Both the position numbers and the translations under genes were made by a program. Of a stretch of 56,422 bases of DNA, positions 24,448 to 33,540 are shown one piece after another. The stretch comes from an uncultured Pelagibacteraceae bacterium. GTDB taxonomy: Bacteria; Pseudomonadota; Alphaproteobacteria; Pelagibacterales; Pelagibacteraceae. The notes under the pieces are model-generated. The model was given only the letters and a program-made list of their open reading frames with translations. It searched no databases and had not been told where the DNA came from. Every line of letters begins with the position of its first letter. Within the stretch, counting starts at the first letter, position 1. The stretch lies in NCBI GenBank assembly GCA_902553555.1, contig CACDLE010000001.1:160965-217386 (forward strand), read 5' to 3'.

Positions 24448-26118
24448 ATGGATAGAAATAAAATATTAGCTTTAAAATATAGACCTCAAGAATTTGGTGA
24501 TCTCATTGGTCAAGAAGTTATGGCAAGAACGATTACAAATGCCATTAAAATAGGCAAGACCCCAAACGCATATTTATTAACTGGAATAAGAGGTGTTGGC
24601 AAAACAACTACGGCAAGATTAATAGCAAAAGCACTTAACTGTGAAAAAAATACATCAAAAGTAAAATGTTCTAAAGAAAGCCCGTGTAGCATATGTAAAG
24701 AAATTTCCAATTCAAATAATATTGATGTTCTTGAAATGGATGCAGCTTCTAAAACAGGTATTGATGATGTTAGGGAATTAATAGAAAATTCAAAATATAG
24801 CCCATCAGTGGCAAAGTATAAAATTTTTATAATAGATGAAGTTCATATGCTTTCAAAACAAGCTTTTAATGGATTACTTAAGACTTTAGAGGAGCCGCCT
24901 CCGAGCTTAAAATTTGTTTTAGCAACCACTGAAGTAAGAAAAATTCCTGTAACCATTATTTCAAGATGCCAAAGATTTGATCTAAAAAGGGTAAGTTTAA
25001 AAGAAATATTTGATCATTTGAAAAAGATTGCCACAAGCGAAAAAGGAAAAATTTCAGACGAGGCTATTAAGATTATCTCCCAAGTTTCTGAGGGATCAGT
25101 AAGAGATGCCATATCATTATTAGATAGATCTTTGATCTTTCAAGGCATCAATCAGAAAGATCAAATAGAGGACTCAGATGTAAGAGAAATGTTAGGATTA
25201 GCAGATAAAGGCGAAATTATTAGTTTATTGAATGAGATATTTAAAGCAAATAAAAAAAATGCTTTCAGTAAAATTACTCAATTAATTAATAAAGGCATAG
25301 ACCCTAAAAATTTTCTTAATGACATTCTTGATATCTTAAACTTAGTTTCAAGACAAATAAGCTTGGGCAATATTGAAAATGATAAGTTATTACCTGAGAG
25401 CCAAATTAAATCTATTTTTGAAATGTCCAAAAATTTAGAAATAGAAGACATAGGTCTTTTTTGGCAATTTACTCTAAAAACCTTGGACGACTTAAAAATA
25501 ATTGGAGATGAAAATATTGCTTTAGAAATGTATGTTTTACAGTTAATTCACTTAAAAGAGATCAAACCATCTCAAGATAATACTGGTAATTTAAATGAAA
25601 ATATAAATGGAAGAGTTGATGGCCCAAATGAAAAAAGTATAAATGATTTAATCGATAATTCTAAAACAAAAATTAAAAGTCAGTTAAAAAATACTGATCA
25701 AGTAAAAACTAAATCAGTAAGTGAACCGATTAATGAAAGTTCATACGGTAAATTAAAGATTAATACCTATAAAGATCTAGTCGATTTAGCAAATAAAGAA
25801 AACGAGATAGAATTAAAGTATGATCTCGAAAGAAATGTTAATTTAGTAAGTTTTAGGAATGGAAAAATAGATATAAGTTTCAATGAAAAACTAAATAAGA
25901 ATTTCACAAAAAATTTGACAACTAAATTAATGCAATGGACTGGTGAACGATGGATTATTTCACTTAGTCAGAATGATGGAGAAAAGACTTTGTACCAAAA
26001 AAAATCTGAGGAAAAAATTGATAAAATCAATAAAGCTTTAGAAATGAAAGAAGTTAAATCATTATTAAATCAATTTGATGATGCAAAACTAGTTGATATC
26101 GAAAAAGATGAGGCCTAA
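24448..26118 (+). CDS. dnaX: DNA polymerase III tau/gamma subunit DnaX
   Basis: A protein of 556 residues and the clamp-loader ATPase. It begins MDRNKILALKYRPQEFGDLIGQE, followed by Walker A GIRGVGKTTTAR near 46-57, a zinc module (CSKESPCSICKE near 75-90), Walker B IIDEVHMLSK near 128-137 and the SRC arginine-finger motif near 178-180. The C-terminal 180 residues are a variable, charged tau-like tail. The ATG at 24448 follows the SRP RNA directly; starting earlier would place the N-terminus inside that RNA. The stop joins the ybaB ATG directly, and recR follows: a conserved bacterial cluster. Confidence 0.95.
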   Translation: MDRNKILALKYRPQEFGDLIGQEVMARTITNAIKIGKTPNAYLLTGIRGVGKTTTARLIAKALNCEKNTSKVKCSKESPCSICKEISNSNNIDVLEMDAASKTGIDDVRELIENSKYSPSVAKYKIFIIDEVHMLSKQAFNGLLKTLEEPPPSLKFVLATTEVRKIPVTIISRCQRFDLKRVSLKEIFDHLKKIATSEKGKISDEAIKIISQVSEGSVRDAISLLDRSLIFQGINQKDQIEDSDVREMLGLADKGEIISLLNEIFKANKKNAFSKITQLINKGIDPKNFLNDILDILNLVSRQISLGNIENDKLLPESQIKSIFEMSKNLEIEDIGLFWQFTLKTLDDLKIIGDENIALEMYVLQLIHLKEIKPSQDNTGNLNENINGRVDGPNEKSINDLIDNSKTKIKSQLKNTDQVKTKSVSEPINESSYGKLKINTYKDLVDLANKENEIELKYDLERNVNLVSFRNGKIDISFNEKLNKNFTKNLTTKLMQWTGERWIISLSQNDGEKTLYQKKSEEKIDKINKALEMKEVKSLLNQFDDAKLVDIEKDEA

Positions 26119-26439
26119 ATGACTAATTTTAATGACATGCTTCAAAAAGCAAAAGAAATGCAAACAAAAATGAAAAAAATTCAAGATGATCTTAAAAAAA
26201 TTGAAGTCGAAGGTGTTTCAGGCGGCAATCTAGTTAAAGTTGTTTTGTCAGGTGATTATGAAATAAAATCTATTAATGTCAGTGATGAAGCAAAAAATGA
26301 GTCACAAAATATAATAAATGATTTAATTATAGCTGCTTATAATAATGCAAAAAGTAATCTCAAAAAGAAATCATCTGAAGAAATATCCAAAGTTACCGGC
26401 GGTATTGGCTTACCTTTTGATATGAAATTCCCTTTTTAA
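26119..26439 (+). CDS. ybaB: YbaB/EbfC nucleoid-associated protein
   Basis: A protein of 106 residues of the YbaB family: an N-terminal helix rich in Lys (MLQKAKEMQTKMKKIQDDL), then the central GVSGGNLVKVVLSGDYEIKS strands and a C-terminal Lys-rich helix ending with GGIGLPF. Dimers bind DNA as tweezers. It is almost always found between dnaX and recR, as here; the start abuts the dnaX stop and the last base is shared with recR. Confidence 0.94.
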   Translation: MTNFNDMLQKAKEMQTKMKKIQDDLKKIEVEGVSGGNLVKVVLSGDYEIKSINVSDEAKNESQNIINDLIIAAYNNAKSNLKKKSSEEISKVTGGIGLPFDMKFPF

Positions 26440-27044
26440 TGGATAATAATATTTTAGAAATTGAAGAACTAATTAAGCAATTTTCAAAGTTGCCAGGCTT
26501 AGGCCCCAAATCTGCTAAAAGGATAATCTTAAAATTAATTGATAATAAAGACGCTATGGTAAAACCTTTGGCAAAGTCACTGGCTAATGTTTATAAAAGT
26601 GTGGTTAGATGCAACAGCTGTGGTAATTTGAAAACAATAAGCAATAAATGTATTTGTGAAACAGATAAAAATTACGATAAAATTTGTGTAGTTGAAAATT
26701 TAGCTGATATGTGGGTTATAGACTCGGCAAATATTTATAAAGGCCATTATCATATTTTAGGTGGCACTATCAGTTCTGGTGGAAGCTTAAATCAAAAAAA
26801 TTTGCTAATAGATTCGTTAGTTCAGAGAGTCAAAAAAAATAACTTAAAAGAGGTAATAATTGCAACAAGTGCCACAGTTGAGGGTCAGACAACAGCTCAT
26901 TACATTGAAGACATGATAAAAAATAATAAAATTAAGATTACTAAACTTGCCCAAGGTCTTCCAGTTGGTGGAGAAATCGAACAACTTGATGATGGAACTT
27001 TATTTTCAGCTTTTAGGAATCGTACTCCGGTAAATTCTAAATAG
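26439..27044 (+). CDS. recR: Recombination mediator RecR
   Basis: A protein of 201 residues. The helix-hairpin-helix [13 protein letters not shown] near 17-29 is followed by a zinc finger ([17 protein letters not shown] near 57-73) and a Toprim domain ([14 protein letters not shown] near 82-95; [18 protein letters not shown] near 142). It loads RecA at gaps with RecO. The finger CxxC-x8-CxC is slightly shortened at its second half but plausible. The 3' end overlaps the convergent glcB by eight bases. Confidence 0.95.
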   Translation: MDNNILEIEELIKQFSKLPGLGPKSAKRIILKLIDNKDAMVKPLAKSLANVYKSVVRCNSCGNLKTISNKCICETDKNYDKICVVENLADMWVIDSANIYKGHYHILGGTISSGGSLNQKNLLIDSLVQRVKKNNLKEVIIATSATVEGQTTAHYIEDMIKNNKIKITKLAQGLPVGGEIEQLDDGTLFSAFRNRTPVNSK

Positions 27045-29157
27045 ATTTGTTTTCTAACCTTTTTTTATGAAGAAGGGGCTCCGTATAGCCTGAAGGTTGA
27101 TCTTTGCCATCAAATACTAAGCTACATGCTGCTGAGAAAGCTATAGAATTATCAAAATCTGGTGACATCGGTTTATAGTTTTTGTCAGCTTTATTTTGTT
27201 GGTCAACAATTTTAGCCATTTTTTTCATAACATCCATAACTTGGTCTTTCGTGCAAATGTCGTGATGTAACCAATTAGCCATATGTTGTGATGAGATTCT
27301 AAGAGTGGCCCTATCTTCCATAAGCCCTATATTATTTATATCAGGAACTTTGGAACAACCAACACCTTGATCAATCCATCGCACTACGTAACCCAAAATT
27401 CCTTGTGCATTGTTTTCTAGCTCTTTATTAATATCGTCTTTTGACCAATTGGGTCTATCAGCCAGAGGAATTGTTAAAATATCAGCAATATTTGCTTGAG
27501 ATCTATCTTTAATTTTTGACTGAATTTTAAAGACATCAACTTTGTGGTAATGCATTGAGTGTAACGTCGCTGCTGTTGGTGAGGGCACCCAAGCACAATT
27601 AGCACCCGATTTAGGATGATTTATTTTTTGAGACATCATATTGCTCATTTGATCTGGCATCGCCCACATTCCTTTTCCTATTTGTGCTTTTCCTGACAAT
27701 CCACATTTTAATCCAATATCTACATTCCAGTCTTCATATGCGTTTAACCATTTAGATTTTTTCATTTCACCTTTTAAAATCATCGGTCCTATTTCAAAAG
27801 AGGTGTGTATTTCATCGCCAGTTCTATCTAAAAAACCTGTATTAATAAAAACAATTCTTTCCTTAACTTGCCTTATACACTCTTTTAAATTAATCGTTGT
27901 TCTTCTTTCTTCATCCATAATTCCAACTTTAAGTGTATTTTTTTTCAAATTAAGCGCCTCTTCAACATTTTCAAAAAGAGTATTAGTAAAAGCGACTTCT
28001 TTTGGCCCATGCATCTTTGGTTTAACTATGTAAATAGAACTTGTTCTTGAATTTTTTTTATTTTTTAAATCATGCATTGCACATAACACGCTTATAAAAC
28101 AATCCATGATCCCTTCAGGAATTTCAGTGCCATCTTTTAATAATATTGAAGGGTTAGTCATTAAATGACCAACGTTTCTGGTTAATAATAAAGCTCTACC
28201 ATGTAATTTGAAATTTTTACCTTTAACATCAATATAATTTCTATCCTCATTTAATTTTCTTATAAATTCTTTTCCATTCTTTTTCATTTTTATTTGTAAA
28301 TTGCCCTTCATTATTCCAAGCCAATTACTGTAACATTTAATTTTATCTTGAGAGTCTACAGCTGCAACGGAATCTTCATTATCAACTATTGTAGAAATAG
28401 CAGACTCCATTATGACGTCACTTATATTAGCCTTATCAGCTTTCCCAATCTCACTCTTTGGATCAATCATAATTTCAACATGGAGATTATTGTTTTTTAG
28501 CAGTACAGAGTTAGGAGAATTTTTCTGCCCCGTGTATCCCACGAGTTGACTAGCGTTTTTCAATGAAAGATTACTGATAGAAATATTTTCTAGTGTGTTC
28601 CAAGTTCCATTGGTCAAGGGAAAAACTTCGTCTAAGAATTGCCTGACATATTTAATAACTTTTAATCCTCTTTTTGGATTATAAGTTTTTGATTTCTCTG
28701 CTTCTCCATCGTCTGAAATAACATCTGTCCCATACAAACAATCGTATAAGCTGCCCCACCTCGCATTTGCAGCGTTTAAAGCATATCTAGCGTTATCAAC
28801 TGGAACCACTAATTGCGGCCCAGCAATGGAGGCGATCTCGTCATCAACATTTTTTGTCATGACTTTAAAATCCTCTTTTTCTTCAACTATATAGTTTATT
28901 GATCTCAAGAACTCTTTATATTCTTTATTGTCAAAACTTTTGCCTTTATTTTTTTTATGCCATTCATCTATTTTTTTTTGAATTATATCTCTTTCATTTA
29001 GTAATGATTTATTTATTGGCGCTAATTTGTTAGCAACCCTGCTAAAATTTTTCCAAAAGTTTTCACTGGTAATTCCAATTCCGGGAATCACCTCTTTATT
29101 GATAAAATTAACTAAATTCTCATCAACACTTAAATTTTCTATTTTAATTTTTTTCAT
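27037..29157 (-). CDS. glcB: Malate synthase G
   Basis: A protein of 706 residues, the single-chain G isoform. Visible are the central [20 protein letters not shown] block with the catalytic Arg region, [34 protein letters not shown] and GCSKVPDI near the C-terminus. It condenses glyoxylate and acetyl-CoA to malate. The ATG at 29157 is chosen because the in-frame codons upstream (to 29241) are the second aptamer of a glycine riboswitch. The probable ribosome site AAGGGG (29169-29174) is the 3' end of that aptamer. Known SAR11 biology links this switch to glycine use as a carbon source. Confidence 0.95.
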   Translation of the reverse strand: MKKIKIENLSVDENLVNFINKEVIPGIGITSENFWKNFSRVANKLAPINKSLLNERDIIQKKIDEWHKKNKGKSFDNKEYKEFLRSINYIVEEKEDFKVMTKNVDDEIASIAGPQLVVPVDNARYALNAANARWGSLYDCLYGTDVISDDGEAEKSKTYNPKRGLKVIKYVRQFLDEVFPLTNGTWNTLENISISNLSLKNASQLVGYTGQKNSPNSVLLKNNNLHVEIMIDPKSEIGKADKANISDVIMESAISTIVDNEDSVAAVDSQDKIKCYSNWLGIMKGNLQIKMKKNGKEFIRKLNEDRNYIDVKGKNFKLHGRALLLTRNVGHLMTNPSILLKDGTEIPEGIMDCFISVLCAMHDLKNKKNSRTSSIYIVKPKMHGPKEVAFTNTLFENVEEALNLKKNTLKVGIMDEERRTTINLKECIRQVKERIVFINTGFLDRTGDEIHTSFEIGPMILKGEMKKSKWLNAYEDWNVDIGLKCGLSGKAQIGKGMWAMPDQMSNMMSQKINHPKSGANCAWVPSPTAATLHSMHYHKVDVFKIQSKIKDRSQANIADILTIPLADRPNWSKDDINKELENNAQGILGYVVRWIDQGVGCSKVPDINNIGLMEDRATLRISSQHMANWLHHDICTKDQVMDVMKKMAKIVDQQNKADKNYKPMSPDFDNSIAFSAACSLVFDGKDQPSGYTEPLLHKKRLENKSI

Positions 29158-29167
29158 AGCACCAAAA

Positions 29168-29312
29168 ACCCCTTCTGTATTGGCACCTGAGAGATTTACT
29201 CCTTCGGTGAGAAACATTCTCTTTCCAGAATATATTAACACACGGTCCTTTTGCCTGAGAGTTTCCGGGGTGGTTGCTCCTTCGGCGCTGTACTATTACA
29301 GTCTCTCCCGTA
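29168..29312 (-). promoter_or_regulatory. Tandem glycine riboswitch before glcB
   Basis: Read on the minus strand, aptamer 1 (about 29310 to 29243) has CGGGAGAGAC, GCGCCGAAGGAGCAA and CTCTCAGGCAAAAGGACCG. Aptamer 2 (about 29230 to 29169) has TCTGGAAAGAGAA, CACCGAAGGAGTAAA and CTCTCAGG, ending in CAGAAGGGG. These are the conserved gcvT-motif blocks in the tandem order. The last block is also the likely Shine-Dalgarno of glcB, 11 bases from its ATG. A TTGACA (29346-29351) sits upstream as a possible -35. Confidence 0.93.
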
Positions 29313-29421
29313 AATTTAACCTATCTTGGACGACTATAAAATTAATGTCAATTAGTATATTAAACGCTCAAAAATTATTTAAATTCTAATAAAGCGCGAA
29401 TTATGATAATATCAAACGTCT

Positions 29422-30528
29422 ATGAAAAATTACTTAGAATTTGAGAAAGAAATTAAAAACCTAGAAACTGAAATGGATAAATTAAAGAGTCCATTTGGGA
29501 AAGATGGTATCACTGAAGTAGATACAAATAAAATCAAAGTTACAGAAGAAGAAATTAATTCTAAATTAAAATCTATCTATTCAAACCTAAATAGCTGGCA
29601 AAAGACTTTGGTAGCAAGGCATGAAGATAGACCAAGAGCAAATTTTTACATTAAAAATATATTTTCTAGTTTTACTCCATTATCTGGAGATAGATATTTT
29701 GGAGATGATAAATCAGTAACCGCTGGATTTGGATTAATTGGTAAAAAGTCAGTTTTAATTATAGGCCAAGAAAAAGGCGAAGATTTAAATAGCAGAATTG
29801 AGAAAAATTTTGGAATGATGAGTCCTGAAGGTTATAGAAAATGTATTAGGTTAATGATGTTGGCAAATAGATTCAAAATTCCAATTATTACTTTTGTTGA
29901 TACTCCTGGTGCGTATCCAGGAATAGGCGCTGAACAAAGAGGACAAGCATCAGCGATTGCTCATTCTATTGAGTGCGGTATGTCACTGACAGTCCCAACA
30001 ATATCAATTATCATAGGAGAAGGTGGTTCAGGCGGAGCTATAGCTTTAGCATCTTCGAATAAAGTTATTATGCTTGAAAATTCAATTTACTCTGTAATTT
30101 CTCCAGAAGGATGCGCGTCTATTTTGTGGAGAGACCCTGGAAAATCATTGGAAGCAGCTGAAGCGATGAAATTATCCGCACAAGACTTATTAAAATTAGG
30201 TGTAATCGACGAAATAGTTGAAGAACCAGTGGGGGGCGCGCATAGAAATTACGATCAAATTGCAATTAATGTAAAAGAGTCAATTTTGAGAAATCTAGAT
30301 TTTTTTGAAAAAATGTCGAAAGATCAGATTTACGAACACAGAAAAAATAAATTTCTAAAAATAGGTAGAGAAAAAGGTTTTATTACTTCATCGTCGTCTA
30401 ATGACAAAGGGCTGGTTTACAATCAATCACTTTTAGAAAAAGTCAGAATACTTTTATCTGAGAAAAAGTATTTATTAGGCTCATTTATAATTATCATAAT
30501 TGTCTCATTATTGGTTCTGACACAATAA
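29422..30528 (+). CDS. accA: Acetyl-CoA carboxylase carboxyltransferase alpha subunit with hydrophobic C-terminal tail
   Basis: A protein of 368 residues; the usual AccA is about 320. The standard domain is complete: YLEFEKEIKNLE at the N-terminus, RPRANFYI, the oxyanion region GGSGGAIALAS near 208-218 and SVISPEGCASILW near 233-245. The AccA-like part ends near residue 320; a linker follows, and residues 349-368 are almost wholly hydrophobic (LLGSFIIIIIVSLLVLTQ), predicting one membrane anchor at the extreme C-terminus. The frame is clean, so this is not a frameshift artefact I can see. It forms the carboxyltransferase with AccD. The tail suggests membrane association of the first step of fatty-acid synthesis. 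Confidence 0.93.
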   Translation: MKNYLEFEKEIKNLETEMDKLKSPFGKDGITEVDTNKIKVTEEEINSKLKSIYSNLNSWQKTLVARHEDRPRANFYIKNIFSSFTPLSGDRYFGDDKSVTAGFGLIGKKSVLIIGQEKGEDLNSRIEKNFGMMSPEGYRKCIRLMMLANRFKIPIITFVDTPGAYPGIGAEQRGQASAIAHSIECGMSLTVPTISIIIGEGGSGGAIALASSNKVIMLENSIYSVISPEGCASILWRDPGKSLEAAEAMKLSAQDLLKLGVIDEIVEEPVGGAHRNYDQIAINVKESILRNLDFFEKMSKDQIYEHRKNKFLKIGREKGFITSSSSNDKGLVYNQSLLEKVRILLSEKKYLLGSFIIIIIVSLLVLTQ

Positions 30529-30585
30529 TTATTGTTGCAAAAATGCTATTTTGGTCTCTTTTGGTGAAAATTCTTTAAACTAATC

Positions 30586-30614
30586 TTGACAATTATCTTA
30601 CAAATCTGTTTAAG
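30586..30614 (+). promoter_or_regulatory. Possible promoter of the cold-shock gene
   Basis: TTGACA at 30586-30591 and TTTAAG at 30609-30614, spacer 17. The -10 box is weak. If correct, transcription starts near 30620 and the leader is about 50 bases. Confidence 0.4.
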
Positions 30615-30630
30615 GAGGTTAAATTAGCTT

Positions 30631-30666
30631 ATGCTAATAAATGTTAAACAAAGTGAGGAAAAGTAA
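30631..30666 (+). CDS. Possible 11-codon leader ORF before the cold-shock gene
   Basis: ATG followed by codons for LINVKQSEEK and a TAA, ending three bases before the cold-shock start codon. AAGGAGG lies 12 bases before this ATG, which would be a strong if slightly distant ribosome site. If the promoter at 30586 is right, that AAGGAGG is not transcribed. The ORF also carries the GAGG used by the cold-shock gene. Existence as a translated peptide is uncertain. Confidence 0.25.
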   Translation: MLINVKQSEEK

Positions 30667-30669
30667 ATA

Positions 30670-30882
30670 ATGAGTACACTAAAAGGTAAAGTAAAGTGGT
30701 TCAATGGCACTAAAGGTTATGGTTTCATTGAAAGAGAAGACAAAGAGAAAGACGTGTTCGTTCACTCTTCAGCTGTAAGAGAAGCTGGTTTAAAATATTT
30801 AAACGAAGGTGATGAATTAACGTTTGAAGTGGAGAGCACGGAAAAAGGTCCTGCTGCAGTTAAATTGCAGAAAACATCTTAA
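30670..30882 (+). CDS. cspA: Cold-shock protein CspA family
   Basis: A protein of 70 residues, a single cold-shock domain. RNP1 (KGYGFIER, 15-22) and RNP2 (DVFVHSSAV, 28-36) are intact, in the five-stranded OB fold that binds single-stranded RNA and DNA. The codon choice is cleaner than its neighbours, in line with strong expression. A hairpin terminator follows. It may act as a general RNA chaperone; cold induction cannot be read from sequence. Confidence 0.96.
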   Translation: MSTLKGKVKWFNGTKGYGFIEREDKEKDVFVHSSAVREAGLKYLNEGDELTFEVESTEKGPAAVKLQKTS

Positions 30883-30909
30883 TTCTAAATTTTCCAAATC
30901 GTAAATTAG

Positions 30910-30939
30910 CGGGACTAAGGCTATAATGTTGAAGTCCCG
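30910..30939 (+). terminator. Terminator-like hairpin after the cold-shock gene
   Basis: CGGGACT...AGTCCCG with a 16-base loop, followed by TTAATTAA. It is the only GC-rich inverted repeat after this gene. Confidence 0.6.
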
Positions 30940-31037
30940 TTAATTAACCCTTGAAATTGACACAATTATTTCTTAAATAGACAGCAATGAATAAGAAAAA
31001 CACATTTCAATTTTACTCACATTCTCACAGAATGCAC

Positions 31038-31055
31038 GCTAGGCTATTGCTTAGC
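31038..31055 (+). other. Compact hairpin in the csp to tRNA-His gap
   Basis: GCTAGGC, loop TATT, GCTTAGC (one G-T pair), followed by TAATAATC. A TTGACA lies 76 bases upstream (30957). It may be the end of a small RNA or a chance fold. The rest of 30883-31109 holds only the csp terminator and AT-rich sequence before the tRNA. Confidence 0.3.
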
Positions 31056-31109
31056 TAATAATCAAAAATATATAAATTTAATTAAAATTAAGATAAAAAT
31101 AATAGGGAT

Positions 31110-31186
31110 GCAGCAGTAGCTCAGTTGGTTAGAGCACTAGTTTGTGGAACTAGGGGTCGGTGGTTCGAATCCACCCTGCTGTACCA
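31110..31186 (+). tRNA. tRNA-His (anticodon GTG)
   Basis: A full cloverleaf: acceptor GCAGCAG with CTGCTGT, D arm GCTC...GAGC, anticodon stem CTAGT/ACTAG with loop TTGTGGA (anticodon 31144-31146), T arm GGTGG TTCGAAT CCACC, discriminator A and encoded CCA. The base before G1 is T, so the G-1 that marks tRNA-His in most organisms is not encoded. G1-U72 and A73 are the alphaproteobacterial form. It ends four bases before hisS. Confidence 0.95.
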
Positions 31187-31190
31187 AACA

Positions 31191-32525
31191 ATGACAAAAG
31201 ATAAAAACTACAAACCTTCTAAAGAACTTCCATTGGGTTTTGTAGACAGGCAAGAAAAAGAATTATTAGTACGTGATTTTATAATTTCTAATATTAAAGA
31301 AGTTATGATCAAGTATGGTTTTCAATACCTTGAAACTCCAAGCTTTGAGTATTCAGATAGTATTGGAAAATTTTTACCAGATAAGGATAGACCAGATGAA
31401 GGTGTTTTTTCATTTAAAGATGAAAATAAATGGTTGTCTTTGAGATATGATCTTACAGCACCACTAGCAAGGTATGTTGCAAAAAATTACTTAGAAATTT
31501 CCAAACCATTTAAAAGATATCAGCTAGGAACTGTTTGGAGAAATGAAAAACCTGGTCCTGGGAGATTTAGAGAATTTTTACAATTTGATGCTGACTTTGT
31601 AGGCACTAAAAGTTTACAAGCAGATGCTGAATTATGTGTGATGATTTCAGAAATTCTTGAAAAGTGCGGCCTAGCTAAATCAGATTATATTATAAAAATT
31701 TCATCAAGAAAAATTACTGAAGAATTATTTAAAAAGATAAACGTAAAAGATAATCAGCAAAAGCTTACTGCTTTAAGAGCTTTGGATAAAATTGATAGAC
31801 TTGGCTGGAATGGAGTAAAAGAACTATTAGGCAAAGGTAGAAAAGATAAATCTGGAGATTTCACAAAAGGTGCAAATTTAAAAATCAAGGAAATTGAATT
31901 AATAGAAGAAACGCTCAAAAATAATTCACCTGAAACAGAAGATCTTGTTGAGATATTAAATATTTTTAAAGATTACAATTTCAAAAATTTTCAATTTGAT
32001 CCATCAATTATTAGAGGGCTAGAATATTATACTGGTGCAATTTTTGAGGTAAATTTAAAATTTGATGTAACAAACAATAAAGGGCAAGTAATTCAATTTG
32101 GTTCTATAGGAGGTGGGGGGAGATATGATAATTTAGTAAACAATTTTGGTAAATATGATGCGCCTGCTACAGGTATATCAATCGGGTTAGATCGATTAGT
32201 TTATGCCTTGATGCAGAAGAAAGAATTTAAAGTAAAACAATCTAAACCTATAGTGATTTGTTTTTTTGATAAAAGTTCAATGAAAGAATACATAAACGTA
32301 CTTACAATATTAAGAAGAGCTGGGATTAGTGCGGAAATTTATCCTGGAGAAAGTAAATTAAAAAAACAAATGGAGTATGCAAATAAAATTAAATCTCCAG
32401 CAGTCATTCTATATGGTGAGAATGAAATAAAATCAGGAAAACCGACCTTGAGAAATCTGGGCACAGGTGATGAAAAATCAATTGAAACTAAAGAATTAGC
32501 TAATGAAATCAAAAAAATTATCTGA
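31191..32525 (+). CDS. hisS: Histidyl-tRNA synthetase
   Basis: A class II synthetase of 444 residues. Motif 2 is in LGTVWRNEKPGPGRFREF near 103-120; the histidine-binding RGLEYYTGAIFEV is near 273-285; motif 3 (ATGISIGLDRLVYAL) is near 325; the anticodon-binding domain follows, with TILRRAGISAEI. The ATG at 31191, just after the tRNA, is the start; an upstream in-frame start would lie within the tRNA. The gene for its own substrate tRNA sits directly upstream. The 3' end overlaps hisZ by 23 bases. Confidence 0.95.
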   Translation: MTKDKNYKPSKELPLGFVDRQEKELLVRDFIISNIKEVMIKYGFQYLETPSFEYSDSIGKFLPDKDRPDEGVFSFKDENKWLSLRYDLTAPLARYVAKNYLEISKPFKRYQLGTVWRNEKPGPGRFREFLQFDADFVGTKSLQADAELCVMISEILEKCGLAKSDYIIKISSRKITEELFKKINVKDNQQKLTALRALDKIDRLGWNGVKELLGKGRKDKSGDFTKGANLKIKEIELIEETLKNNSPETEDLVEILNIFKDYNFKNFQFDPSIIRGLEYYTGAIFEVNLKFDVTNNKGQVIQFGSIGGGGRYDNLVNNFGKYDAPATGISIGLDRLVYALMQKKEFKVKQSKPIVICFFDKSSMKEYINVLTILRRAGISAEIYPGESKLKKQMEYANKIKSPAVILYGENEIKSGKPTLRNLGTGDEKSIETKELANEIKKII

Positions 32526-33540
32526 AATTATAATAAAAATTTTTAAGAATAATGGTTTTGTTTTAACTGAACCTGATGTTCTATTAGACTCAGATTACAT
32601 TATTGAAAGGTCTGGAGAAAAATTTAGAAGTTCAATGCTTACTTTTGATAGAGAAGATGGAAAAACTATGTGCTTAAGACCAGATTTAACAGTAGCTTCA
32701 TGCATAAGTTACCTACAAAAAAGAACTTCCTCAAAAATTTGTTACTCTGGTCAAGCTTATAGAAGATCAGGAATTAAAGGCTCTGACTTTATCAATAACC
32801 AATTAGGAATAGAAATTTTAGGTTCAAAAAATCAAACTCAAGACGATTTTAAGGTTATAAGTACAATTTTGAGTTCAGCAAAAAAGATAAAAAGAAAAAA
32901 AATTCAAATTAAAGTCGGAGACGTAAATTTATTTAAGAGTTTAATTAATGCTCTAGATATGCCTGAAAGATGGAAACTAAGACTAATCAGACATTTTTGG
33001 AGACCAAGTTATTTTGAAGAGCTTTTAAAAAGATTGGAAAAAAATACAGATATTGATGCAGTAACTTTTGACGCAGACAAAAAAAAATTTTATGAGATGA
33101 AAAAATTAGATCAAGATAAAGTAATTGCTGGAAGATCAATTTCGGAAATTTTAAAAAGATTCGATAAAAAGATAAAAGATCCAAGATCTTTTGTTGATGG
33201 AAAAAAAATTGTAAAAATTATTAAATCTTTTTTAAAAATTAATTGTAAACTTTCAAAAATTGATGAAGAGTTATTAGATTTTGCAAAAAAAAATAATCTT
33301 AAAAAAAATATATTTAGAAATTTTAAATCTATTCTTAATCTAAAAAAACTTAATCAAAATATTGTTTTTATTGCCAATTTTGGCAGAGATGTAGAATATT
33401 ATACTGGAATTGTATTTGAAGTATTCTCAGGTAAAAAGGAAATCGCTAGAGGCGGCCGTTACGATGATTTACTTAAAAGTTTGGGTGCTAAAAAGAATAT
33501 CCCTGCTGTTGGAGCAGCCATTAATTTAAAAAATATATGA
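32503..33540 (+). CDS. hisZ: ATP phosphoribosyltransferase regulatory subunit HisZ
   Basis: A protein of 345 residues, a histidyl-tRNA-synthetase paralogue without the anticodon domain. It has CLRPDLTVASCISYL near 64-78, CYSGQAYRRSG near 86-96, and near the C-terminus GRDVEYYTGIVFEVF and ARGGRYDDLLKSLG. HisZ is the activating and feedback-sensing partner of the short HisG encoded next. It overlaps both hisS (23 bases) and hisG (four bases), so expression of the three is coupled. Pairing with a short HisG confirms the role. Confidence 0.92.
   Translation: MKSKKLSEIIIKIFKNNGFVLTEPDVLLDSDYIIERSGEKFRSSMLTFDREDGKTMCLRPDLTVASCISYLQKRTSSKICYSGQAYRRSGIKGSDFINNQLGIEILGSKNQTQDDFKVISTILSSAKKIKRKKIQIKVGDVNLFKSLINALDMPERWKLRLIRHFWRPSYFEELLKRLEKNTDIDAVTFDADKKKFYEMKKLDQDKVIAGRSISEILKRFDKKIKDPRSFVDGKKIVKIIKSFLKINCKLSKIDEELLDFAKKNNLKKNIFRNFKSILNLKKLNQNIVFIANFGRDVEYYTGIVFEVFSGKKEIARGGRYDDLLKSLGAKKNIPAVGAAINLKNI

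Noticed and set aside
29158-29241. N-terminal extension of malate synthase
   Set aside because: These codons are the second glycine aptamer, and malate synthase G proteins begin at the later Met.
29027-29389. Open frame antisense to glcB and its leader
   Set aside because: It runs across the riboswitch and the glcB start; no known family.
31125-31190. N-terminal extension of histidyl-tRNA synthetase
   Set aside because: It would be translated from the tRNA-His gene itself.
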